A stretch of 64,000 bases of DNA, taken from JANLYQ01 sp031365725 (lineage in GTDB: Bacteria > Actinomycetota > Actinomycetes > JACCUZ01). A program made the position numbers and the translations under genes. The stretch covers positions 1 through 64,000 of the forward strand of contig JANLYQ010000010.1 in NCBI GenBank assembly GCA_031365725.1, read 5' to 3'. Numbering within the stretch: position 1 is the first letter of the stretch; each line of letters opens with the position of its first letter. The notes beneath the pieces were generated by a model, which saw only the letters and a program-made list of their open reading frames with translations, had not been told where the DNA came from and searched no databases. Below, one piece after another: positions 14,008 to 22,636 of this stretch.

Positions 14008-14516
14008 GCAAACCCCAGCAGGGCCAGCCAAGGCAGGGCCACCAGTCCAACGCTGTCGCCCACGCCCTCGCCACGGTCGTCGACCGCGCGACGCGCAACG
14101 TGGCAGCCGGCGGAGGTCCCTTCGCTGCGCTGGTGCTGCGCGACGGCGAGATCATCGCCGAAGGCGTCAACCGGGTCACCCGCGACCATGACCCCACCGC
14201 GCACGCCGAGGTGGTGGCGATCCGGGCCGCAGGCGCTGCTCTGGCCGACCACTCGCTGGCCGGCTGCGTGCTGGTCAGCTCCTGCGAACCCTGCCCGCTC
14301 TGCCTGGCGGCCGCGATGTGGGCCCGGGTCGACGCAGTGGTCTATGCCGCTGACCGCGACGACGCGGCAGCGGCGGGCTTCGATGACCGGGTGTTCTACG
14401 AGATGTTCGACCGGCCGCGCTCGAGCTGGGACCTGGCCGTGCGCCAGCAGCAGGTGTCGGGGTCGAGCGAGCCGTTCGCTGCGTGGCTGGCCGACTGCGA
14501 GCGGGTGGCCTACTAG
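14004..14516 (+). CDS. guaD: Guanine deaminase (CDA-type zinc deaminase)
   Basis: 170 residues of the cytidine-deaminase fold: TAHAEVVAIRAA with zinc ligand His67 and catalytic Glu69, and SCEPCPLCLAAAMW with zinc ligands Cys97 and Cys100. The C-terminal AAAAGFDDRVFYEMF followed by EPFAAWLADCERVAY closely resembles the swapped tail of Bacillus-type guanine deaminase, which converts guanine to xanthine, and differs from TadA. That identification is from memory of the family. The N-terminal 15 residues are Gln-rich and variable. GTG 14004 overlaps the mnmA stop; the stop shares a base with the next start. Why a purine salvage enzyme sits in a thiolation operon is not obvious. Confidence 0.78.
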   Translation: MSKPQQGQPRQGHQSNAVAHALATVVDRATRNVAAGGGPFAALVLRDGEIIAEGVNRVTRDHDPTAHAEVVAIRAAGAALADHSLAGCVLVSSCEPCPLCLAAAMWARVDAVVYAADRDDAAAAGFDDRVFYEMFDRPRSSWDLAVRQQQVSGSSEPFAAWLADCERVAY

Positions 14517-15586
14517 TGCCGGCCAGCGATCCGAGGCAGCCGCCCCTGACCGCGCTGGCCGCAACGACCCCGTGGCGACCGGTTCCGGGAGCTGCCACCG
14601 GTGTCGGCTCGCTGCCGGGCACCGAGCCCCGCGAGTCCGCGGCACTCGTGGCCGGGGAGCTGCCCGACCTGCCGCACCTGGCCGAGCTGCCCGCCCGGGG
14701 TCCCGGTGCCGACATGCTCGGTCGCACCGCGTCGCTCCTGGTGGACCTGCCCGTCGACCTGCAGCCCTCCGGCTGGCGGCTCGTCGACCGGCCGGGTCTC
14801 GACGCCCGCCGCGCGCGTGGCTTTCTCGCCCAGGACCTCGACGAGCTCGAAGCGCACCTGCAGGGCCACACCGGCACCGTCAAGCTGCAGGCCACCGGGC
14901 CGTGGACCCTGGCCGCGGGTCTGCAGCTGCCGCGGGGTGAGCCGGTGCTGCGTGACGCGTCCGCCCGGGCGGACCTGGTCGCATCGCTGACCGAAGGTCT
15001 GGTGGCCCACATTGCCGACGTACGCCGTCGGCTGCCCGGCACCACCGTCATGCTGCAGCTGGACGAGCCGTCGCTGCCCGCTGTGCTCGCCGGGGCGATC
15101 CCGACGTCGTCCGGTGTCACCACGGTGGCCGCGGTCCTGCAGACCGACGCCGAGGACGTCCTGCGTGCGCTCGTGGAGGCCGTGAAGACCGTTGGCGTGC
15201 CGGTCGTCGTGCACTGCAGTGCCGTCCGCCCACCGGTCGACCTGCTGCGCCGGTGCGCGGTCGCCGGCGTCTCCCTGGACCTCACCGTGCTCGGCGAGGA
15301 CGTGCACGACGAGCTGGGGGAGTCGATCGAGGCCGGCCTGGTGCTGTTTGCCGGCCTGCTGCCGGCGGTGCCGATGGCCGGCACCGCGGGTGTGTCGGGG
15401 GTAACAGCTACGGTCGCCCCGGTACGACGACTGTGGCAGCGGCTGGGTCTCGGGCAGGAGGCTCTGGCGCAGCAGGTCGTCGTGACACCGACGTGCGGGC
15501 TGGCGGGCGCGAGCCCGGGGCGCGCCCGTGCGGTACTGATCGCGGCCCGGGAGGCGGGCCGGGCACTGACCGAGCTGGAGGTCTGA
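14516..15586 (+). CDS. MetE-like protein (C-terminal domain family of cobalamin-independent methionine synthase)
   Basis: 356 residues corresponding only to the C-terminal catalytic barrel of MetE (ATGVGSLPGTEP at the start, LQLDEPSLPAVLAG in the middle, VVVTPTCGLAGASP near the end). The second zinc-type cysteine, Cys327 in TPTCGL, is present. At the first zinc motif, where MetE has H-x-C, this protein reads His233-Cys234-Ser235, so the usual ligand position holds Ser. It lacks the N-terminal half of full-length MetE and is probably not a standard methionine synthase; a methyltransferase role with another donor is possible. GTG 14516 shares one base with the guaD stop; its TGA abuts the ligA GTG. 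Confidence 0.75.
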   Translation: MPASDPRQPPLTALAATTPWRPVPGAATGVGSLPGTEPRESAALVAGELPDLPHLAELPARGPGADMLGRTASLLVDLPVDLQPSGWRLVDRPGLDARRARGFLAQDLDELEAHLQGHTGTVKLQATGPWTLAAGLQLPRGEPVLRDASARADLVASLTEGLVAHIADVRRRLPGTTVMLQLDEPSLPAVLAGAIPTSSGVTTVAAVLQTDAEDVLRALVEAVKTVGVPVVVHCSAVRPPVDLLRRCAVAGVSLDLTVLGEDVHDELGESIEAGLVLFAGLLPAVPMAGTAGVSGVTATVAPVRRLWQRLGLGQEALAQQVVVTPTCGLAGASPGRARAVLIAAREAGRALTELEV

Positions 15587-17689
15587 GTGGCTGCGAAGGC
15601 TGACAAGGCGCGGCACCGGCACTCCGAGCTGGCCGAGGCAGTCGACCGGGCGCGGTTCGACTACTTCGTCCGCGATGCGCCCACGCTGGCCGACGGGGCT
15701 TACGACGTCATGCTCCGCGAGCTGCAGCAGATCGAGGAAGCCCACCCGGAGCTGCGCACCCCGGACTCCCCGACCCAGACAGTGGGCGGCACGTTTTCCA
15801 CCGACTTCACCGCGGTCGACCACCTCGAGCGGATGATGAGCCTGGACAACGCGTTCTCTCCCGACGAGCTGGCGGCGTGGGCCGAACGAGTGGAACGCGA
15901 CTCGGGCGGCGCCGCGGTGCACTTCCTGTGTGAGATCAAGGTCGACGGGGTGGCCATCAACCTGCTCTACGAGCAGGGCCGGCTCACCCGTGCACTGACC
16001 CGCGGCAACGGCAGCACGGGCGAGGACGTCACCCTCAACATCCGTACCCTCGACCAGGTGCCGACACGACTGACCGGTGCCGCCGTCCCGCCACTGATCG
16101 AGGTGCGCGGCGAGGTCTACTTCCCGGTCGTCGACTTCGCCGCTCTCAACGTCTCGCTTGTCGAGGCCGGCAAAGCGCCGTTCGCCAACCCGCGCAACAC
16201 CGCTGCCGGGTCGCTGCGGCAGAAGGACCCGCGGGTCACGGCGAGCCGGGCGCTGCGCATGGTCGTGCACGGTGTCGGCGCCCGCGAGGGCTTCACGCCG
16301 GCGCGGCAGTCCGAGGCCTACGAGACGTTGGCCGGGTGGGGCCTGCCGGTCAGCACGAGGTTCCGGGTGGTCGACGACCTCGCCGGGGTGCAGTCCTTCA
16401 TCGACTACTACGGCAAGCACCGCCACGACGTCGAGCACGAGATCGACGGGGTGGTCGTCAAGGTCGACGAGGTCGGGGTTCAGCGCCGGCTGGGGTCGAC
16501 CTCGCGCGCGCCGCGCTGGGCGATCGCCTTCAAGTACCCCCCCGAGGAAGTCACCACGAAGCTCCTCGACATCAGGGTCAACGTCGGACGCACCGGGCGG
16601 GTCACGCCGTTCGGCTTCATGGAACCCGTCTTCGTCAGCGGCTCGACGGTTGGACTCGCCACGCTGCACAACGCCTCCGAGGTCGTGCGCAAGGGCGTGC
16701 TCATCGGCGACACGGTGGTGCTGCGCAAGGCCGGCGACGTCATCCCCGAGATCGTGGGACCGGTGGTCGACCTCCGCGACGGCACCGAGCATGCGTTCGT
16801 CATGCCGACCACGTGTCCCGAGTGCGGCACGACATTGGCGCCGCAGAAGGAGGGCGACGCCGACATCCGCTGCCCCAACACGCGATCGTGCCCGGCGCAG
16901 CTGCGGGAGCGGATCTACCACCTCGCCGGACGGGGTGCCTTCGACATCGACGTGCTCGGCTACGAGGCCGCCGTCGCCCTGCTCGAGGCCGGCGTGGTGC
17001 AGGACGAGGGCGACGTCTTCTCCCTCGACGCCGACAAGCTGCTGCAGGTGCCGATGTTCACGCGCAAGGACGGCGGTCTGACCACCAACGGCGCCAAGCT
17101 GCTCGCTGCTCTGGAGGGCGCCAAGCAGCGGCCGCTCTGGCGGGTGCTGGTGGCCTTGTCGATCAGGCACGTCGGACCGACCGCCGCCCAGGCTCTGGCC
17201 CGCGAGCTGCGCGACATCGATGCTGTCTTCACCGCCGAGCCCGACCAGATCGCCACCGTCGAGGGAGTCGGGCCAGTCATCGCCGACGCCCTGCAGGAGT
17301 GGTGGGCGGTCGACTGGCACCGCAGCATCGTCGAGCGCTGGCGGGCTGCCGGCGTACTCCTCGTGGCGGAGGCGATCGACGAGGGCCCGCGTCCGCTCGA
17401 GGGGCTGGCGATCGTGGTGACCGGGTCGCTGGAGAGCTTTTCCCGGGACGGGGCCATCGAGGCGATCCAGGCACGTGGCGGGAAGGCGGCGGGATCGGTG
17501 TCGAAGAAGACCAGCTTCGTCGTGGTCGGCGACAACCCCGGCACCAAGGCAGAGAAGGCCGCGACCCTCGGCGTGCCCGTCCTGGACGAGGCCGGGTTCG
17601 TGCGGCTGCTCGAGCAGGGACCGCCGCTGGCCGACCCGCCGCCTGCAGTTCCCTCACCCGACAATCCACCCGCAGCAGCAACCGCGTGA
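15587..17689 (+). CDS. ligA: NAD-dependent DNA ligase
   Basis: Seals nicks in DNA during replication and repair. 700 residues, full length. Domain Ia and adenylation domain with the AMP lysine Lys118 in CEIKVDG and TRGNGSTGEDVT; OB fold; zinc finger with Cys410, Cys413, Cys429 and Cys435; helix-hairpin-helix region around 450-580 (EGVGPVIADALQEWW); BRCT domain at the C-terminus (LAIVVTGSLESF through FVVVGDNPGTKAEKA). The final 25 residues are Pro/Ala-rich. GTG 15587 directly follows the preceding stop, so it is the last gene of the desulfurase-mnmA chain. Confidence 0.97.
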   Translation: MAAKADKARHRHSELAEAVDRARFDYFVRDAPTLADGAYDVMLRELQQIEEAHPELRTPDSPTQTVGGTFSTDFTAVDHLERMMSLDNAFSPDELAAWAERVERDSGGAAVHFLCEIKVDGVAINLLYEQGRLTRALTRGNGSTGEDVTLNIRTLDQVPTRLTGAAVPPLIEVRGEVYFPVVDFAALNVSLVEAGKAPFANPRNTAAGSLRQKDPRVTASRALRMVVHGVGAREGFTPARQSEAYETLAGWGLPVSTRFRVVDDLAGVQSFIDYYGKHRHDVEHEIDGVVVKVDEVGVQRRLGSTSRAPRWAIAFKYPPEEVTTKLLDIRVNVGRTGRVTPFGFMEPVFVSGSTVGLATLHNASEVVRKGVLIGDTVVLRKAGDVIPEIVGPVVDLRDGTEHAFVMPTTCPECGTTLAPQKEGDADIRCPNTRSCPAQLRERIYHLAGRGAFDIDVLGYEAAVALLEAGVVQDEGDVFSLDADKLLQVPMFTRKDGGLTTNGAKLLAALEGAKQRPLWRVLVALSIRHVGPTAAQALARELRDIDAVFTAEPDQIATVEGVGPVIADALQEWWAVDWHRSIVERWRAAGVLLVAEAIDEGPRPLEGLAIVVTGSLESFSRDGAIEAIQARGGKAAGSVSKKTSFVVVGDNPGTKAEKAATLGVPVLDEAGFVRLLEQGPPLADPPPAVPSPDNPPAAATA

Positions 17690-17804
17690 TCAGGTAGCGC
17701 CCCCGGAAGCCTTCAGAAATGTGCGTCGGAGTCCGACATGTCACCAAGGCGACGCGGGGGTGCGTGGTGTGTCGCGTTCCGTCGACACGCGTCCAGGGGG
17801 TGGC

Positions 17805-19916
17805 ATGGCCGAGGAGATTCCCCACGCTCGGGCAGCGGGGCGGCCGTGGGCCGGGGCCTGGTTCTGGGCCTGGATCGCCCTCAACGGCGTCGCCGCCCTC
17901 GCCGGGCTCGGCATCGCGGTCGCCCATCTGCGGTGGACCGATGTGGTCGCTCTCGGCTCGCCGTTCGCCCTGATCGCAGGCCTGGTGCTGATCACTGAGC
18001 TGCGTCCGGTCGTGACGGCCGGGGCATACGACCCGCAAGGCGTCTTCATCTCCAACGCCTTTGTCTTCGCCATCCTCGTCTACTGGGGCCCGTGGCCGGC
18101 GCTGCTCGTGCACGTGGTCGGTGTCGCCCTCGGCGAGGTCGCGAAGCGCAAGCCGCCATGGAAGGCGATCTTCAACACCGGTCAGTACGTCGTGTGCCTG
18201 TCGGCTGCGGCGACGGTCCTGTGGCTCACTGGGTCGCGCGCGACGCCCCTGCACCCGGCCGGGCACCTCACTGTGCACTCCCTGCCCGCGCTGTCAGTGG
18301 CCTGGGTCGTCTACTTCGTGCTCAATCTCGCGATGGTCGCGACGGCTGCCTCCTTGCGGGAGGGAGCGCGCTGGTGGGACGAGTTCACCGACGAGATCGG
18401 CTACTACGCCGTCACGACGTTCGCGGTGCTTGCCCTGTCGCCGGTGATCGTCGTCGTGACTGACGCGTCCTGGCAGCTGATCCCGCTGCTCGTGCTGCCT
18501 CTCGTGCTGGTCTACAAGACCGCGTCGATCTCGCGCGAGAAGGAGCACGCGTCGATGCACGACGCGTTGACGGGACTCGCGAACCGCAAGCGACTGATCG
18601 AGGAGATCGAAGCCGCCGGTGACGAGCACCTGCGCACCGGCCGGTCGATGGCGCTGTGCCTGCTCGACCTCGACCGGTTCAAGGAGGTCAACGACACCCT
18701 GGGCCACCACACCGGCGACCGGCTGCTCGAGATCTCCGCCGCCCGGCTGGCTGGCGCCGTGCGGCCCGGCGACACCGTCGCGCGGCTCGGGGGAGACGAG
18801 TTTGCAGTCCTGCTCACCGATGTGGCCGACGAGCACGAGGCACTCGAGGCGGCCCACCGCATCCGCGCGGTGCTCGGCGAGCCGTGCCACCTCGACGGCA
18901 TGACGTTGCAGATCGAGACCAGCATCGGGGTCGCCTTGCACCCGCAACACTCCGACACCCCCCTGCGGCTGTTGCAGCTGGCCGATGTCGCGATGTACCA
19001 GGCGAAGGGGGAACGCACCGGCGCCGAGCTCTATCGCCCCGAGCGCGACATCCACACGCCGTACCGGCTGGACCTGCTCGGCTCGGTGCGCCGCGCGATC
19101 GAGCACGGCGAGCTGGAGATGCACTTCCAGCCGACCGTGGCGTTCGGCTCGGGGCAGCCCGTCGGTGTGGAGGCGCTGGTCCGTTGGGCGCATCCGGTGC
19201 GCGGCCTGATCTATCCCGACGAGTTCCTCGGCCTGGTCGAGCAGTCCGGGATGATGAGTCGGCTCACCCAGAGCGTCATCGCCCAGTCGCTGGGACAAGC
19301 GGCCCTGTGGTGGCGCGACGGCATCCGGCTGCCGGTGTCGGTCAACGTGTCGGTGCGCGACCTCAGCGACATCGCTTTCGCGGACGTGGTCGCGAGCCTG
19401 CTGCGGGAGCACGACCTGCCGGCCGAGGCACTCAAGCTGGAGGTCACCGAGCACGTGTTGATGGCTGACACTGCGCGAGTGACGCAGGCGCTGGAGTCGA
19501 TGGGCCACCTCGGTGTCGACCTGAGCCTCGACGACTTCGGCACCGGCTACTCCTCGCTCGTCCACCTCAGGCGGTTGCCGGTCTCGGAGATCAAGGTCGA
19601 CCAGTCGTTCGTCGCCCGGATGACCGCCGACTCTGACGACGCCGTGATCGTGCGCTCGATCATCGACCTCGGGCATTCCCTGGGGCTGAGTGTGGTGGCC
19701 GAGGGAGTCGAGACCGCGGAGACATGGACCGCGTTGGAGGAGTTCGGCTGCGACCGTGCGCAGGGCTTCCTCATCAGCCGGCCGCTGCCGGGTGCGGACA
19801 TCGCGCAGTGGCTGGCGCTGCGGTGCCAGAGCGAGGTGGGCGTCGCGACTGTCGCGGGCCCCGCCGGGGTGCCGGTCGCGGTCGTGGCGGCCGTGGCTCC
19901 GCTGAACCTGCCCTGA
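17805..19916 (+). CDS. Membrane-bound GGDEF-EAL protein (cyclic di-GMP synthesis and breakdown)
   Basis: 703 residues: about six hydrophobic segments in residues 15-245 as a membrane sensor, then GGDEF and EAL domains. The GGDEF site is intact (RLGGDEF, Asp331) and preceded by RPGD five residues upstream, a classical inhibitory I-site. The EAL domain has Glu456 in VEALVRW, NVSVRDL, LEVTEH, DDFGTGYSSL, IKVDQSF and VVAEGVET, so all metal and catalytic positions look intact. Both activities are therefore possible; the net direction cannot be told. ATG 17805 has AGGGGG five bases upstream. It stands alone between ligA and a lipoprotein. A predicted HD-GYP phosphodiesterase lies 12 kb away. Confidence 0.9.
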   Translation: MAEEIPHARAAGRPWAGAWFWAWIALNGVAALAGLGIAVAHLRWTDVVALGSPFALIAGLVLITELRPVVTAGAYDPQGVFISNAFVFAILVYWGPWPALLVHVVGVALGEVAKRKPPWKAIFNTGQYVVCLSAAATVLWLTGSRATPLHPAGHLTVHSLPALSVAWVVYFVLNLAMVATAASLREGARWWDEFTDEIGYYAVTTFAVLALSPVIVVVTDASWQLIPLLVLPLVLVYKTASISREKEHASMHDALTGLANRKRLIEEIEAAGDEHLRTGRSMALCLLDLDRFKEVNDTLGHHTGDRLLEISAARLAGAVRPGDTVARLGGDEFAVLLTDVADEHEALEAAHRIRAVLGEPCHLDGMTLQIETSIGVALHPQHSDTPLRLLQLADVAMYQAKGERTGAELYRPERDIHTPYRLDLLGSVRRAIEHGELEMHFQPTVAFGSGQPVGVEALVRWAHPVRGLIYPDEFLGLVEQSGMMSRLTQSVIAQSLGQAALWWRDGIRLPVSVNVSVRDLSDIAFADVVASLLREHDLPAEALKLEVTEHVLMADTARVTQALESMGHLGVDLSLDDFGTGYSSLVHLRRLPVSEIKVDQSFVARMTADSDDAVIVRSIIDLGHSLGLSVVAEGVETAETWTALEEFGCDRAQGFLISRPLPGADIAQWLALRCQSEVGVATVAGPAGVPVAVVAAVAPLNLP

Positions 19917-20002
19917 CGGTCCTCGACCGGGTACGCCGGTGCGTGAGACGGTGGAGGCAGCGGGGCTCCACGGGGCGGCTCCGGGACCCGAGGGGGACGC
20001 AC

Positions 20003-20443
20003 GTGAGTGGGTCGCGCACGGCCGGTCTGAGCAGCATCCTGCTGACCTGTGCAGTTCTGCTGGCGACGGCGACTGGCTGCAGCGGCAGCAGCGGCAGCAG
20101 CGGGGCAGGCTCGGTCGTCAGTGCGTCAGCGAAGGTCTCGTCGGGTGCCTCCTCGGCGGGGGCGACCAGCAGTGCTCCGGGCGGCAGTGCGGCCGCTGGC
20201 GACTCCCAGCTCGGAGTGAAGGTCTGCAGCGTGATCACGAAAGTCCAGTCCGACGTGCAGACCGGCTCGCCCAGCGCGGCCTACGGCGCACAGGTGACTC
20301 TCGGGCTTGCCAGCCTGCTGACCGACCCGACGGCGATCGAGGACTTCCAGGCCAACGGCGACTCCGCAGCAAAGGCGACCTGCCCGAAGCAGTACGACCT
20401 GTTCCTGAGCCAGGCGCACCTCACCACCCTCGCCTCCCTCTGA
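20003..20443 (+). CDS. Small putative lipoprotein of unknown function
   Basis: 146 residues. From GTG 20003, with AGGGGG 6-7 bases upstream, the protein starts with a signal peptide (LSSILLTCAVLLATATG) and a lipobox-like ATGC, followed by a long Ser/Gly/Ala linker (about 25-65) and a compact C-terminal domain of about 75 residues with two cysteines (KVCSVITKV and KATCPKQYD). No family recognised. It stands between the GGDEF-EAL gene and gatCAB on the same strand; its promoter is not visible. The linker DNA is low complexity but codon use is normal. Confidence 0.65.
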   Translation: MSGSRTAGLSSILLTCAVLLATATGCSGSSGSSGAGSVVSASAKVSSGASSAGATSSAPGGSAAAGDSQLGVKVCSVITKVQSDVQTGSPSAAYGAQVTLGLASLLTDPTAIEDFQANGDSAAKATCPKQYDLFLSQAHLTTLASL

Positions 20444-20462
20444 TCGGACCGGCACCGCGCCC

Positions 20463-20468
20463 TAGGAT
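20463..20468 (+). promoter_or_regulatory. Possible -10 element of the gatCAB operon
   Basis: TAGGAT lies 76 bases before the gatC ATG and just after the lipoprotein stop. It fits the TANNNT pattern but, unlike most promoters in this window, would give a leader of about 70 bases. No convincing -35. Confidence 0.35.
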
Positions 20469-20544
20469 GGTTGCGCCCTGTGCCGACCGGTCTGACGCGT
20501 CCTGACCTGTCTGCCGCCCGCGTCCTCGAGGAGCTCGTCACCGC

Positions 20545-20862
20545 ATGACCGACACCGGCCCTTCCGGCTCGATCACCCGTGACGAGGTGGCGCACCTCGC
20601 CCGCCTCGCCCGGCTCGCCCTCGAGGACGACGAGCTCGACCGGTTCGGCGGGCAGCTGGACGCCATCGTGCACGCCATCTCGCGCATCGGTGACCTCGAC
20701 ACGGCTGACGTGCCGCCGACCTCGCACGCGTTTCCGATGATCAACATCACCCGGGTCGACGAGGTGCGGCCGAGCCTCACCCAGGCCCAGGCGCTGTCCG
20801 GCGCACCGGCTCAGGAGGACGGCCGGTTCCGGGTGCCGCGCATCCTCGAGGAGGACGCATGA
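20545..20862 (+). CDS. gatC: Aspartyl/glutamyl-tRNA amidotransferase subunit C
   Basis: Small subunit of the GatCAB complex that converts Glu-tRNA(Gln) or Asp-tRNA(Asn) to the amide form; it holds GatA and GatB together. 105 residues, with the family's ITRDEVAHLARLARLAL start and the C-terminal FRVPRIL. ATG 20545; its stop overlaps gatA (ATGA). The window's gltX probably supplies the misacylated Glu-tRNA(Gln), and tRNA-Gln itself is at 47166. Confidence 0.95.
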   Translation: MTDTGPSGSITRDEVAHLARLARLALEDDELDRFGGQLDAIVHAISRIGDLDTADVPPTSHAFPMINITRVDEVRPSLTQAQALSGAPAQEDGRFRVPRILEEDA

Positions 20863-22445
20863 GTGCCGTCGACGGTCCGGACACGGTCGACCTCAGCGAG
20901 CTGACCCGGCTGAGCGCCGCGCGCACCGCCGCGGCCGTCGCAACCGGCGCGGTCAGCGCGCTGGAGGTCACCGACGCGCACCTCGCGCGGATCGAGGCGG
21001 TCGACCCCGCAGTGCACGCCTTCCTGCACGTCGACGCCGAGGGCGCGCGTGCGGCTGCCCGTCGGGTCGACGCTCGGCGCGCAGCGGGTGAGGAGCTCGG
21101 CCCGCTGGCCGGCGTACCCCTTGCTCTGAAGGACGTCATCGTCACCCAGGGCCTGCCGACGACCTGCGGCTCTCGCATCCTCGAGAACTGGCGCCCGCCC
21201 TACGACGCCACCGTGGTGCGTCGGTTGCGGGCGGCTGGTGTCGTGGTGCTCGGCAAGACCAACATGGACGAGTTCGCCATGGGCAGCTCGACCGAGCACT
21301 CTGCCTACGGCCCGACGCACAACCCGTGGGACCTCGACCGGATCCCCGGCGGGTCCGGCGGGGGGTCGGCGGCCGCGGTGGCCGCGTTCGAGGCGCCGCT
21401 CGCCGTCGGCACGGACACCGGCGGCTCGATCCGCCAGCCGGCCGCCGTCACAGGCACGGTCGGGGTCAAGCCGACGTACGGCGGGGTGAGTCGCTATGGA
21501 CTCGTCGCGCTGGCCAGCTCGCTGGACCAGGCCGGGCCGTGCGCCCGCACCGTGCTCGACGCGGCGTTGCTGCACGCGGTCATCGGCGGCCACGACCCGC
21601 TGGACTCCACCTCGATCGATGCGCCGGTGCCCGACGTCGTCGCGGCCGCGCAGCGCCGTGACGTCACGGGCATGCGGGTCGGTGTGGTCAAGCAGCTCGG
21701 CGGCGAGGGCTACCAGGCTGGTGTCGAGCAGCGCTTCCGCGAGGCGGTCGAGCTGCTCGAGCACCTCGGTGCGACCGTTGTCGAGGTCGACTGCCCGCAC
21801 TTCGCCTACGCACTGCCCGCCTACTACCTGATCCTGCCGAGCGAGTGCTCCTCCAACCTCGCACGGTTCGACGCCATGCGTTACGGCCTGCGGGTCGGAG
21901 ACGACGGCAGTGGCAGCGCTGAGGACGTCATGTCGGTGACGCGCGCGGCCGGCTTCGGCGCCGAGGCCAAGCGGCGCATCATGCTCGGCACCTATGCACT
22001 GTCCAGCGGCTACTACGACGCCTACTACGGGCAGGCGCAGAAGGTCCGCACCCTGGTGGTGCGCGACTTCGCCGCCGCCTTCGACCAGGTCGACGTGCTG
22101 GTCTCACCGACCACGCCCACGACGGCGTTCCGCATCGGCGAGCGCATCGACGACCCGATGTCGATGTACCTCGCCGACCTGTGCACGATCCCGTCCAACC
22201 TCGCGGGCAACGCGTCGATGTCGTTGCCGGTCGGGCTCGCGCCCGAGGACGGGCTGCCGGTCGGGTTGCAGGTGATGGCGCCGCCGCAGGCCGACGACCG
22301 GCTCTACCGACTCGGCGGCGCGCTCGAGGCAGCCCTGGCCGACCGCTGGGGCCACCTGCTCATCGACCAGGCACCCGACCTTGTCGGCGTACCTGCTGGT
22401 CCTGGTTCTCGTTCGGCTCGCGTCACCACGGAGGCTGCGCTGTGA
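20859..22445 (+). CDS. gatA: Glutamyl-tRNA(Gln) amidotransferase subunit A
   Basis: Amidase-signature subunit that releases ammonia from glutamine. 528 residues, slightly longer than the usual 480-500 because of an N-terminal extension and a C-terminal tail of about 20 residues. The Ser-cisSer-Lys triad can be placed: Lys in LALKDVI, the Gly/Ser-rich GGSGGGSAAAVAA, and the nucleophile Ser in GTDTGGSIRQPA. ATG 20859 overlaps gatC by four bases; the stop overlaps the GTG of the 64-residue protein that follows. Confidence 0.96.
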   Translation: MSAVDGPDTVDLSELTRLSAARTAAAVATGAVSALEVTDAHLARIEAVDPAVHAFLHVDAEGARAAARRVDARRAAGEELGPLAGVPLALKDVIVTQGLPTTCGSRILENWRPPYDATVVRRLRAAGVVVLGKTNMDEFAMGSSTEHSAYGPTHNPWDLDRIPGGSGGGSAAAVAAFEAPLAVGTDTGGSIRQPAAVTGTVGVKPTYGGVSRYGLVALASSLDQAGPCARTVLDAALLHAVIGGHDPLDSTSIDAPVPDVVAAAQRRDVTGMRVGVVKQLGGEGYQAGVEQRFREAVELLEHLGATVVEVDCPHFAYALPAYYLILPSECSSNLARFDAMRYGLRVGDDGSGSAEDVMSVTRAAGFGAEAKRRIMLGTYALSSGYYDAYYGQAQKVRTLVVRDFAAAFDQVDVLVSPTTPTTAFRIGERIDDPMSMYLADLCTIPSNLAGNASMSLPVGLAPEDGLPVGLQVMAPPQADDRLYRLGGALEAALADRWGHLLIDQAPDLVGVPAGPGSRSARVTTEAAL

Positions 22446-22636
22446 AGAACATCAAGTCCATCATCACCTTCGTCAGCACCGTGATGGCCGGTCGCACCGC
22501 CATGACGCGGCTCAAGCAGGCGCGCATCGACGGCGACCACCTCGAGCTGATCGATGCGGCGCTCAACGCCGTCGTGCTGATCACCGGCACCATCATCATC
22601 GTGCGCCGCCTGCGCCGCGGCGAGGAGCACGCGTGA
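22442..22636 (+). CDS. Small membrane protein embedded in the gatCAB operon
   Basis: 64 residues from GTG 22442 to TGA 22634-22636. It starts overlapping the gatA stop (GTGA) and ends overlapping the gatB start (GTGA), so both borders are translationally coupled. The N-terminal half is basic and amphipathic (MKNIKSIITFVSTVMAGR, TRLKQARIDGDH); residues 40-54 form a hydrophobic segment (ALNAVVLITGTIIIV) followed by RRLRR, so a single membrane span with a positively charged end is likely. No function known to me; I recall a small ORF at this position in Streptomyces but cannot check. Real because of the coupling and lack of slack on either side. Confidence 0.8.
   Translation: MKNIKSIITFVSTVMAGRTAMTRLKQARIDGDHLELIDAALNAVVLITGTIIIVRRLRRGEEHA

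Noticed and set aside
14513..17320. A 935-codon open frame on the minus strand opposite the MetE-like gene and ligA
   Set aside because: Same GC-driven antisense effect; composition is unlike a protein and ligA is unambiguous.
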